Source: Planctomycetota bacterium | Lineage (GTDB): Bacteria; Planctomycetota; Phycisphaerae; WQYP01 | Length of the DNA: 8,195 nucleotides | Direction: 5' to 3' | Assembly: GCA_021785155.1 (NCBI GenBank) | Contig: JAJYGE010000179.1 | Span: 1-8,195, forward strand | In this document: positions 1 to 5,955 of the stretch, piece by piece | Layout: the number at the start of each line of letters is the position of its first letter | Position numbering within the stretch: the stretch's first letter is position 1 | Position numbers and translations under genes: made by a program | Notes under the pieces: model-generated | Databases searched by the model: none | What the model saw: the letters and a program-made list of their open reading frames with translations, nothing else | What the model was told of the DNA's origin: nothing

Positions 1-67
1 ATAACTTCCCCGACCGTTCCGTTGCGCCCTGCCCCAAACAGTCGCCGGCACTAATGGCGGAAAGCTA
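1..67. other. Left edge, no assignable gene
   Basis: Two + strand frames read into this stretch from the left edge without a start. One stops at 52-54 and the other at 81-83. Either could be the C-terminal tail of an upstream gene, but the peptides (17 and 26 residues) show no recognisable motif. No terminator hairpin is obvious. Nothing more can be supported here. Confidence 0.3.
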
Positions 68-96
68 TTGGAAAACCGGATAAATTGGGAAATTAT
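68..96 (+). promoter_or_regulatory. Candidate sigma70-type promoter of the GH130 gene
   Basis: TTGGAA (68-73, four of six matches to the -35 consensus) and AATTAT (91-96, four of six to the -10 consensus) are separated by exactly 17 bp. Transcription would begin near 103, about 25 bases before the preferred ATG at 128 and its ribosome binding site. The TTG at 68 that could open a longer reading frame then falls inside the -35 box, which argues against its use as a start. Both boxes are imperfect, so this is a prediction. Confidence 0.35.
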
Positions 97-127
97 TTCG
101 GACCCGTTCCAAAAAAGGGTTGCCTGT

Positions 128-1255
128 ATGAATCGAAGAGAATTTGCCACGTTGTGTGGTGCGGCGGTTGCCGGGACGATGCTTGAAATGGGTGAGGCTT
201 CCGCCGCGTCGGTATCCGCGCCTTGGCGGATCGGGCCTTTTGTTAGGCCAGCAGATGGCCAGCCGATTATCAGGCCCCATCCAAGTGCGGTATTTACCGA
301 TCCCAATACGCATCGCCTTTCGCACTGGGAATTTGCCCATACGTTTAACCCGGCGGCGATAGCGTGGAAAAACAAGCTGTATGTGTTTTTCCGAGCGGAA
401 GGAAAGCACGGCGACGATATTGGCGGTTACACGAGCCGTGTGGGCCTGGCGGAGAGTTCCGATGGCGTTGACTTCACGGAGCTGCCGCACCCGGTACTGT
501 ATCCCCAGCCGGGGCGCTGGCAGCGGGAAGAGTGGCCGGGCGGCTGCGAGGATCCGCGCATTGTTCAGGCCGAAGATGGGACTTTTGTGATCACGTTTAC
601 CATGTGGAATCGCAAGGTGGCGCGACTGGGCGTGGCAACGTCGAAAAATTTAACGCATTGGACGCACAATGGGCCGGTGTTTGGCGAAGCGTATCAGGGC
701 CGGTTCGCAAATCTGTGGTCCAAGTCCGGCGCGATTGTTACGCGGAAGGTCGGATCTCAGATTCTTGCCGCCAAAATACGGGGCCGCTACTGGATGTATT
801 GGCATACGCTGGGGCAAACCTATCTGGCATACTCCAAAGATTTAATTCAATGGACACCGGTTTTAGACGCAACCGGAAACCCCGTATGCGTATTACCCAA
901 AAACCAGCCGGGCCATTTTGATTCCTGGTTGACGGAATCCGGCCCACCGGCCTTGCTGACACCAGCCGGCATTGTGTTTTTCTTCAACGGCATGAGCGAT
1001 GGCAAAATCAGCCGGGGGCCACGCATTCCGGCGCGACAATATTCCGCGGGGCAGGCTCTATTTTCCGGTGATAATCCGGCCAAACTGCTTGATCGACCCT
1101 CGCGGCCATTTTTCTGGCCCGAAGAACCCTGGGAAAAAACCGGACAATACAAAGCGGGGACCACCTTTATTGAAGGGTTGGCTTGGTTTAAGGATAAATG
1201 GTTTCTCTTTTACGGTGGCGCGGATACGGTAGTGGGTATGGCGGTTGCCAATTAG
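128..1255 (+). CDS. Secreted GH130-family glycoside phosphorylase/hydrolase
   Basis: This 375-residue protein belongs to the GH130 five-bladed beta-propeller family, which acts on beta-mannosides either by phosphorolysis or by hydrolysis. Family-type blocks appear in the usual order: FNPAAI (73-78), FRAEG...GLAESSDG (88-113), CEDPRI (140-145), a SGPPALLT block (271-278) and YGGADTVVGMA near the C-terminus (362-372). The N-terminus, MNRREF followed by a hydrophobic stretch and an ASA/A site at about residue 26, looks like a twin-arginine (Tat) signal, so export is inferred. The ATG at 128 is chosen because AAGGGT lies 7 bases upstream and because it places the twin arginines at residues 3-4. 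A TTG at 68 would add 20 residues and bury the signal. The position where many family members have Y-H-G reads F-N-G (286-288), so substrate and mechanism cannot be read from the sequence. The gene appears to stand alone, with no sugar transporter or other mannan gene visible nearby. The family call is firm; the specificity is unknown. Confidence 0.87.
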   Translation: MNRREFATLCGAAVAGTMLEMGEASAASVSAPWRIGPFVRPADGQPIIRPHPSAVFTDPNTHRLSHWEFAHTFNPAAIAWKNKLYVFFRAEGKHGDDIGGYTSRVGLAESSDGVDFTELPHPVLYPQPGRWQREEWPGGCEDPRIVQAEDGTFVITFTMWNRKVARLGVATSKNLTHWTHNGPVFGEAYQGRFANLWSKSGAIVTRKVGSQILAAKIRGRYWMYWHTLGQTYLAYSKDLIQWTPVLDATGNPVCVLPKNQPGHFDSWLTESGPPALLTPAGIVFFFNGMSDGKISRGPRIPARQYSAGQALFSGDNPAKLLDRPSRPFFWPEEPWEKTGQYKAGTTFIEGLAWFKDKWFLFYGGADTVVGMAVAN

Positions 1256-1274
1256 AAACTCGCGCTGTGAGTTT
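1256..1274 (+). terminator. Small hairpin directly after the GH130 stop
   Basis: AAACTC (1256-1261) and GAGTTT (1269-1274) pair perfectly, and a G-T and a C-G pair can extend the stem into the 7-base spacer. The hairpin starts one base after the TAG stop of the GH130 gene. It lacks a following T-tract, so it is a weak or Rho-assisted terminator at best. Its last base is also the first base of the conserved start of repeat copy A. Confidence 0.35.
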
Positions 1275-1436
1275 AGTGCTCTGTCACGTCTACAAATTGG
1301 GACGGTGGTTGGCTTGCTGATGAAAAAAGCGGTCCGCCGAAAGAGTGTCACGCGCCTTGGCCACGGCAGGGCTGCTTCCAGAATAAAGCGGATGGAGACA
1401 CCCCAGCCACCGGAGCCGCCAGGAAAAATTGCCACA
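1274..1436 (+). repeat. Dispersed intergenic repeat, short copy (A)
   Basis: This copy begins with TAGTGCTCTGTCAC (1274-1287). The main block runs from 1299 to about 1436 and matches 5280-5406 in the same orientation. The first 85 or so columns are about nine-tenths identical by eye, including an almost unbroken run from GGGACGG through GATGAAAAAAGCGGT. The second half is looser, with an extra stretch of about 8 bases here. Relative to copy B, about 220 bp between the opening motif and the main block are missing. An open frame on the + strand runs through the repeat into the flavin reductase gene, but it does not look coding. A mobile-element remnant or MITE-like element is the simplest reading. 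No transposase is present. Confidence 0.75.
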
Positions 1437-1452
1437 CCACAGCCAAACGCAC

Positions 1453-1481
1453 GCGACAGGCCCCGAAGGGGTGACTATAAT
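1453..1481 (+). promoter_or_regulatory. Candidate promoter of the flavin reductase gene
   Basis: A perfect TATAAT (1476-1481) lies 17 bp after GCGACA (1453-1458), which matches the last four bases of the -35 consensus. A TG two bases before the -10 box may add strength. Transcription would start near 1488, about 33 bases before the GTG start at 1521, leaving room for the GGAG at 1509-1512. The promoter sits just outside the part of the sequence conserved between the two repeat copies. Confidence 0.5.
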
Positions 1482-1508
1482 CTCTTCCGATATTGGGTGC
1501 GTATTTCT

Positions 1509-1512
1509 GGAG
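1509..1512 (+). promoter_or_regulatory. Ribosome binding site deciding the GTG start
   Basis: GGAG at 1509-1512 stands 8 bases before the GTG at 1521. It is the best Shine-Dalgarno match near the point where flavin-reductase homology begins, and it supports GTG 1521 over the far upstream ATG at 1245, which would read through the repeat, or the GTG at 1539. Confidence 0.5.
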
Positions 1513-1520
1513 CTTTGCGC

Positions 1521-2024
1521 GTGATAATTGACAGCACAGTGGAACCGGTTTTGCCCCTTCTACGGGCCGTGGGGAAAATTCCCAGCGGTCTGTTTATCCT
1601 GACCACGGGGGCAGGGCCGGATTTATCGGCCATGCTGGTGTCTTTTGTACAGCAGTTGAGTTTTGAACCCTTGTGCATCGGGGTTGCGATTCATCAGAAC
1701 CGGTCCATCGGTGCCGTCATTGAGAGATCGGGCTTCTTTACGCTTAACATCTGTTCCGCCGGAGATAAATTGCTTTTGCGGAAATATGCCCGTCACGCCC
1801 TGGTCGGCGATCAGGCGTTGGCCGATGTGGTGCATCGAAAATTGCCTGACGGCGGAGTTCTGTTTCCGGAAGCATGCGCGTATCTGCACTGCCGCTTCAG
1901 TCATCGCGTGTCCTATCACGCTGATCATGAGTTGTTTATCGGTATAGCCCAGTCCGGAGATATATCCGACAATTCCGCCGCCAAGCCAATGGCCCATTTG
2001 CGACACGACGGTTCAAAATATTGA
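1521..2024 (+). CDS. Flavin reductase-like FMN-binding protein
   Basis: This 167-residue protein has the split-barrel flavin-reductase-like fold, whose members bind FMN and use NAD(P)H to reduce flavin, or serve as small flavoprotein redox partners in the cytoplasm. The family pattern is clear. IPSGLFILTT (20-29) matches the usual fPtGvavvTt opening. It is followed by SAMLVSFVQQLSFEP (36-50), the VIERSGFFTLNI segment (66-77), and ADHELFIG (134-141), the counterpart of the conserved GDHtLfiGeV. The C-terminus (MAHLRHDGSKY) also fits the family end, so the gene looks complete. In-frame reading upstream to an ATG at 1245 is rejected because those residues are encoded by the repeat. The gene is 46 bp upstream of the siroheme decarboxylase homologue and probably shares its transcript. 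The true electron acceptor is not evident. Confidence 0.8.
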   Translation: MIIDSTVEPVLPLLRAVGKIPSGLFILTTGAGPDLSAMLVSFVQQLSFEPLCIGVAIHQNRSIGAVIERSGFFTLNICSAGDKLLLRKYARHALVGDQALADVVHRKLPDGGVLFPEACAYLHCRFSHRVSYHADHELFIGIAQSGDISDNSAAKPMAHLRHDGSKY

Positions 2025-2070
2025 TCCCGCCGCATGGCAGAGGCTTGAATTTGGATGTAAAAGTCCTAAA

Positions 2071-3216
2071 ATGCTTTTTATGATGACAACCTCATTGCAA
2101 CATGAACCGTTTCCACTGGAACTTACTGACTCTGTGAACGCCGCGATTCTCGCGGTGTCGGAAGATCGCATTCAAGGCTTTCACCGTGATCCGATGGGCG
2201 AAATCGCCAGGCTTTCCGGAATTTCAGCGGAGCAGGTCATTGGCCGCATCGCCGCGCTGATGCGGGCGGGCGTAATTCGGCGGGTCCGACAGACCTTGCT
2301 GGCCACCAATTTGGCCTCCGGGGCTCTGGTGGCGTGGGAAATTCCGCCGGCCAATCTCAGCGCGGGTTTTGATTATCTCTTTGAGCAGGATCCATTTTCC
2401 GGCCATGTCGTTATCCGTTCAACCGATGGTCAGACCGCCGGTTCCAAATATCGTCTATGGACAACTCTGAAAGTTCCACAAGGCTTTTCGCTGGAAAAGC
2501 ATTGCCTTTTTCTGAAGCAAAAGATAGGTGCCGTATCGTTTAAGATTATGCCGGCCAAGAGATTATTTGCTCTGGGCGTCGGGCATGTGCGGCGCAAAGG
2601 TATGGAGCCGGGCAGCAAATCCGACGCACTGGCGGAAGTGCTTGAAACACAAAGCGTGGAATTGACTGATCGCCAGTGGCAGACGCTCACAGCGCTAAAG
2701 CGGGAATTTTCGGCGGATGAACTGTGCCGCGACCTCTGGGATCGTCGGGCCGCGGAAGCGGGTGTAAGCCTCGAAGAATTCTTCACGGTGGCCGAGGAAT
2801 TGCATTCTCTGGGCGTCATTGGCAGATTTTCAACATTTCTGGAACACGTCAAGCCGCTGTCCACCGGTGAAAAAGTAACACAGTACAACGCCCTGTTTCA
2901 CTGGGCGGTGCCGACGGGCAGAGAAATTGACGCGGGACGGCAGGTCGGACGCTTTCACATTATGACCCACGCCTACTGGCGTGAAGGCGGCCCGGAGTTT
3001 GGTAATGTGAATATCATGGGTGTGGCGCATGGGAAGGACAAAGATTTACTGTTAGCGCACAAGGCGGCCATGGATGCGCACCTCGCGGCGGTTGGAATTC
3101 CCGTTTCCTACACCAACGTGTTCTGGGGGGGGCGCAGTGAAATAAAGCCCAGTGAGATTGTTCCGCAGGCTTATCGCGACTGGTGCCGACAACAGGGTAT
3201 CGATTCAGAAATGTAA
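2071..3216 (+). CDS. Fused AhbA/AhbB-type siroheme decarboxylase homologue (Lrp/AsnC-like)
   Basis: This 381-residue protein is built as two similar halves. Each has a winged helix-turn-helix of Lrp/AsnC type (about 22-72 and 199-253, ending in GVIRRV and GVIGRF) followed by an AsnC_trans_reg2-like ferredoxin-fold domain (about 78-165 and 268-362). This is the layout of AhbA/AhbB and NirD/L/G/H. Those proteins decarboxylate siroheme to 12,18-didecarboxysiroheme, on the way to haem in the alternative pathway or to haem d1. The second half keeps the family-like block THAYWRE...NIMGVAHG (299-321) and an end resembling LfStrElKk (TNVFWGGRSEIKP, 348-360). The first half is more degenerate, with HVVIR at 112-116 and no MxxHG counterpart. 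The start is uncertain: ATGs at 2071, 2080 and 2083 are in frame and none has a strong ribosome site. A true DNA-binding regulator is the alternative. AhbC/AhbD radical SAM genes are not in the window. Convergent with the glycosyltransferase 77 bp downstream; no clear terminator is visible in that gap. Confidence 0.72.
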   Translation: MLFMMTTSLQHEPFPLELTDSVNAAILAVSEDRIQGFHRDPMGEIARLSGISAEQVIGRIAALMRAGVIRRVRQTLLATNLASGALVAWEIPPANLSAGFDYLFEQDPFSGHVVIRSTDGQTAGSKYRLWTTLKVPQGFSLEKHCLFLKQKIGAVSFKIMPAKRLFALGVGHVRRKGMEPGSKSDALAEVLETQSVELTDRQWQTLTALKREFSADELCRDLWDRRAAEAGVSLEEFFTVAEELHSLGVIGRFSTFLEHVKPLSTGEKVTQYNALFHWAVPTGREIDAGRQVGRFHIMTHAYWREGGPEFGNVNIMGVAHGKDKDLLLAHKAAMDAHLAAVGIPVSYTNVFWGGRSEIKPSEIVPQAYRDWCRQQGIDSEM

Positions 3217-3293
3217 CTAAATTCTGATGGAAAAGGCGAAGTGCACAGTCCCGGCGCTACGGCGGTCGTGTTGGCTCCATTCTCGCAATCAGG

Positions 3294-4916
3294 TTATTTG
3301 TCCGCAGTGTTTTCAAAATGCAGCGCCTGCGCGTAAATTGGCGGACCGACGCCCCCGAGATGAATGCACTTCCGGTAATCGTAAACGAGATTCATAACCG
3401 GTTGGTACACCGCTAATTGCTGCGCAACGCTCACCAGAAAATGCTTGGCGGGATGCCGAGAAAAATGCAATATCCACAGGTTGGCACCGGGCGTGGCAAA
3501 CGTCCGTTTTGCCGTCGGCAAAGCGGTCATCCAGGCGTGGGACTCTCCCCGGAGGTACCATTGTACATCGGTGGGAATGGCATCCGCTTGGGCCAGGATC
3601 ACAATGTGTGTATTGGGCGCGGCGTGCGTAAAAGCGCGGCGTATGATTTGCCGTGCCTGGTACCATCCGCGGCTAAGCCAGGGATGATGGATGTTAATCA
3701 TCGCGGAGATGATTGCGAAGGACGCCATCCCTATGCACGCGGCGGCGATCGCGGTTTGTATTTTCCGGCGGTGATTCGTAACGGCGCGCAGCAAGAATAC
3801 CACGCTGTTAAAAAGCCCCAGCGACGCCAGCAACATGATCGCGGGAACCAGGTGCTGTTCCACCCGGGCATCGCGCCCGTAAGGATAGGCCCGTAGAAAT
3901 GACGCCGCGAGCGTGGCCATGAATGGCGCGACAAGCAATACCAGCTCCGCCGTGCGTCGGCGACTCCAAAGTCGCCAGGCCCCCAGCCAGCACAACGGAG
4001 AAAGCAGCAGTGAAATGCCCCATTCTCCACCCATGGGATAGCTCATCATGTTGCCGAATTGCGCCCGGATCAGCCACCAGCCAAGGTGCCAGTTAAGAGG
4101 AGGGAAAGCCGTGCCCCAGGCATTCAAGATTCCCTGCTGATGCGTGGCGTGCAACTGTCCGCGGGTTACTGTGAAAAAAAGCAGGCCGAAGCATCCCAGC
4201 CATACGGCGTTAAAAACCACGTACAACACCCTGCCGGGCACGTACCGAATTTTCCACAGTCGCACCAATAGCGCCAGACTTACAGCCCCCGCGACAAATG
4301 TGGACGGATACGAAAGCACAATTGCCAACGGCGTAAAGAGAATCAGCAGCAGCAGCGGCACCCAATCGCGCGGCCGCCGCAGCGCCCAGAGTCCCAGCCC
4401 GGTATAAATTAAGGCTACAAGAAGATCAATAGAGTACGGCTTAAAATCATTGCTGAACCGCGCCGGCGAAAGCGAACATGCCAGCAAACCGGTCGCCAGC
4501 AACGCCACCCAAGGGCCGGCGAATTTGCGGGCAACTGGATACATGAGTATTACGCTGGCTAAAGATGCCAGCAGGGGCACGAATCGTACCGCGAAGGTGG
4601 ATGTGCCGAAATGGGTGATGATCCATTTGCTCATCCATAAAAATCCGACCGGGCAAGCGACGATGTAATCCAAGGGGCGCAGCAGGCCCAGATAAGAGCG
4701 GTTCAGGATGTTCAGACCAACCACGGCCTCATCGCTAAATATCGGGAAATTCAGAAAATATCGCGTTAACCGCCACAGTACCCCGATCGACACCAGAAAA
4801 ATCAGCCAGAATCTTCGGGAATACAGTAATCGCTTAAGGATACCGCGCCCTTCATGTACGCCCGTGGTCACAGGCATTGATTCCATCTTGCCGCGTTGTG
4901 ATTGGATCAATGGCAT
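3294..4916 (-). CDS. GT39/ArnT/PMT-type membrane glycosyltransferase
   Basis: This 540-residue integral membrane protein resembles GT-C-fold glycosyltransferases that transfer a sugar from a polyprenyl-phosphate donor on the outer face of the cytoplasmic membrane. Visible features are a first membrane helix (about 36-56), then FSDEA (60-64) with the acidic pair typical of the first external loop. NDFKPYSIDLL (156-166) resembles the family pattern around the next helices. Roughly ten to twelve hydrophobic segments run to about residue 405, and YGRDARVEQHLVPAIMLLA (346-364) precedes a soluble C-terminal domain of about 130 residues. The start is ambiguous. At ATG 4916 the GAGGA motif directly abuts the codon, so Met11 (4886) or Met14 (4877) may be used. 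The acceptor (lipid, protein or polysaccharide) cannot be inferred. It is convergent with the siroheme decarboxylase homologue and otherwise unlinked to glycan genes in the window. Confidence 0.75.
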   Translation of the reverse strand: MPLIQSQRGKMESMPVTTGVHEGRGILKRLLYSRRFWLIFLVSIGVLWRLTRYFLNFPIFSDEAVVGLNILNRSYLGLLRPLDYIVACPVGFLWMSKWIITHFGTSTFAVRFVPLLASLASVILMYPVARKFAGPWVALLATGLLACSLSPARFSNDFKPYSIDLLVALIYTGLGLWALRRPRDWVPLLLLILFTPLAIVLSYPSTFVAGAVSLALLVRLWKIRYVPGRVLYVVFNAVWLGCFGLLFFTVTRGQLHATHQQGILNAWGTAFPPLNWHLGWWLIRAQFGNMMSYPMGGEWGISLLLSPLCWLGAWRLWSRRRTAELVLLVAPFMATLAASFLRAYPYGRDARVEQHLVPAIMLLASLGLFNSVVFLLRAVTNHRRKIQTAIAAACIGMASFAIISAMINIHHPWLSRGWYQARQIIRRAFTHAAPNTHIVILAQADAIPTDVQWYLRGESHAWMTALPTAKRTFATPGANLWILHFSRHPAKHFLVSVAQQLAVYQPVMNLVYDYRKCIHLGGVGPPIYAQALHFENTADK

Positions 4917-4970
4917 TCCTCGTTCGGGTCTTGATGGCCTGTAGCGTATAATTCAGACGGCAAAGTTCAC

Positions 4971-4983
4971 CGGTCTAAGACCG
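4971..4983. promoter_or_regulatory. Perfect 13-bp palindrome upstream of the glycosyltransferase
   Basis: CGGTCT (4971-4976) and AGACCG (4978-4983) form a perfect inverted repeat around a single central base. It lies 55 bp upstream of the glycosyltransferase ATG at 4916, a normal operator position. No regulator family is recognised from the half-site, and no good -35/-10 pair was found for this gene, so the function is unassigned. Confidence 0.35.
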
Positions 4984-5000
4984 TTCGCTTACGCTGAATC

Positions 5001-5017
5001 TGCGTTATTTTAACGCA
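5001..5017. repeat. Perfect 17-bp palindrome/hairpin
   Basis: TGCGTTA (5001-5007) and TAACGCA (5011-5017) are exact inverse complements around TTT. It could fold as a hairpin with a 3-base loop or serve as a protein-binding palindrome. It lies 17 bp before the opening motif of repeat copy B and about 420 bp beyond the end of the DUF2231 gene, so it is unlikely to be that gene's own terminator. Confidence 0.4.
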
Positions 5018-5033
5018 TTATTGCGTTCCGGAC

Positions 5034-5406
5034 TAGTGCCCTGTCACAACTGAATATTAGGATTGATTGGCCGCAAACGCCCCATCTGCGGCGTCGCGTC
5101 GGCTCAATGGGTCTACGGCCCCGGTTTTCGCCGCTGGCAATAAAAAGCAACTCTTTGAGCACCCTCCACGGCGCGGAGGGTGTCGATTTAACCCCGTTTT
5201 GTGCAACTCCACCCCCATTTTTGGAGCGCCACGACCAGTTGCGAGCAAGATTTTTGATTAAATCAACAGGCCCCGCGCCGGGACGGTGATTGGCTTGCTG
5301 ATGAAAAAAGCGGTCTGCCGAAAGTGTCACGCACCTTGGCAACGGCAAGGGTGCTTCCTGAATAAAAGCGGTGGGAAACCCCGGAGCCGCGCGGAAAAAT
5401 TGCCAC
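5034..5406 (+). repeat. Dispersed intergenic repeat, long structured copy (B)
   Basis: This copy opens with TAGTGCCCTGTCAC (5034-5047), matching 1274-1287 except for one base, and ends with the block 5280-5406 that matches 1299-1436. Between them are about 230 bp absent from copy A, containing GCCGCA/TGCGGC (5070-5075 with 5087-5092) and a stronger hairpin at 5160-5182. This explains most of the 523-bp gap between the DUF2231 and glycosyltransferase genes. Open frames on both strands through this stretch (for example 5010-5453, - strand) have low-complexity, Arg/Pro-rich translations and no recognisable domain, and I treat them as non-coding. No transposase and no obvious terminal inverted repeats are visible. 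Confidence 0.75.
5160..5182. repeat. Strong hairpin inside repeat copy B
   Basis: CACCCTCC (5160-5167) and GGAGGGTG (5175-5182) form a perfect GC-rich 8-bp stem with a 7-base loop, extendable by a G-T pair at 5159/5183. No T-tract follows on either strand within a few bases, so an intrinsic terminator is not supported. It is better seen as a structural part of the repeat. Confidence 0.5.
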
Positions 5407-5439
5407 TCACCCGAGCCGTGGAATGATTCCCATGGGGTC

Positions 5440-5910
5440 TTACTGGCTTCCACCGATGTGTCCCTGCACGGCCAACGCAGCCAGTGTAACGGATGTGAAT
5501 ATCAGGTATAGGGCGCTGGCCGGTTTGGATTTGGCATACATCCGCCACCGCCAGATGGCCAGACTGATAATCACGATGGCCAAAGAGTTGCCCATCCAGA
5601 AATGAATGGCCATTAATTTGTTTCCATCGTTGCTGCCCCAGTACAGCCAGCCGAAGAACACGACCCATGGCACAAACAATGCCGCCACCACCATGTTCCA
5701 AGCGCCCACCGCACGGAAAGATTCACGCTTAAAAATGCGGCTCGCGAAATCAAAAGCCAGGGATACAGGCACGCCCGCAGCCACAAAATTAACCAGCACC
5801 GGATGCAGGTACAGCACCCGGCAGTCAATGTTGGTAAGCCACGGAAAAAAGTTCTGCAATCCCTCCGCCAGCCGCACGGAATACGCTACCGCGATGAGGG
5901 AAGTCAACAT
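5440..5910 (-). CDS. DUF2231 family four-helix membrane protein
   Basis: This 156-residue protein fits the DUF2231 family of small membrane proteins of unknown biochemical role. It shows the characteristic LHPVLVNFVAAGVPVSLAFD block (35-54) as the first main helix, then hydrophobic segments at about 68-92, 104-122 and 132-150. It ends in QGHIGG (149-154), the usual glycine/histidine end of the family. Histidines 36, 103 and 151 fall at or near helix ends. The short hydrophobic N-terminus (1-15) may be an additional membrane contact. The ATG at 5910 has only a weak GGAA-type site upstream. The gene starts 45 bp after the cytochrome c gene on the same strand, so the two are probably co-transcribed and the product probably works with that cytochrome. 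Haem binding is possible but not shown. Confidence 0.75.
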   Translation of the reverse strand: MLTSLIAVAYSVRLAEGLQNFFPWLTNIDCRVLYLHPVLVNFVAAGVPVSLAFDFASRIFKRESFRAVGAWNMVVAALFVPWVVFFGWLYWGSNDGNKLMAIHFWMGNSLAIVIISLAIWRWRMYAKSKPASALYLIFTSVTLAALAVQGHIGGSQ

Positions 5911-5955
5911 AAAAAACGATTCCGCTTAAGGTGTTAAACCGGCCGGCCCGGCAGG

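Noticed and set aside
1245..1520. N-terminal extension of the flavin reductase from an ATG at 1245
   Set aside because: These 92 codons are encoded by the non-coding repeat and the promoter region, have no homology to the family, and a GTG with a good ribosome site begins the conserved domain at 1521.
2430..2888. 152-codon - strand frame inside the siroheme decarboxylase homologue
   Set aside because: It is a shadow of the well-supported + strand gene. The translation is Ser/Arg/Cys-rich without recognisable structure.
2071..3216. Plain Lrp/AsnC transcription regulator
   Set aside because: The duplicated HTH plus AsnC_trans_reg2 layout and the C-terminal histidine block match siroheme decarboxylases better. 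The regulator alternative is kept only as a minor possibility.
3217..3293. Bidirectional terminator between the convergent genes
   Set aside because: No stem longer than a few base pairs with a T-tract was found in the 77-bp gap.
4924..4952. Promoter on the + strand with TATAAT at 4947-4952
   Set aside because: The -10 box is perfect but no usable -35 box stands 16-18 bp upstream, and no + strand gene follows before the repeat.
5010..5453. 147-codon - strand frame through repeat copy B
   Set aside because: The translation is Arg/Pro/Gly-rich with no domain, overlaps hairpins, and copy A does not keep the same frame because of indels. It also overlaps the end of the DUF2231 gene.
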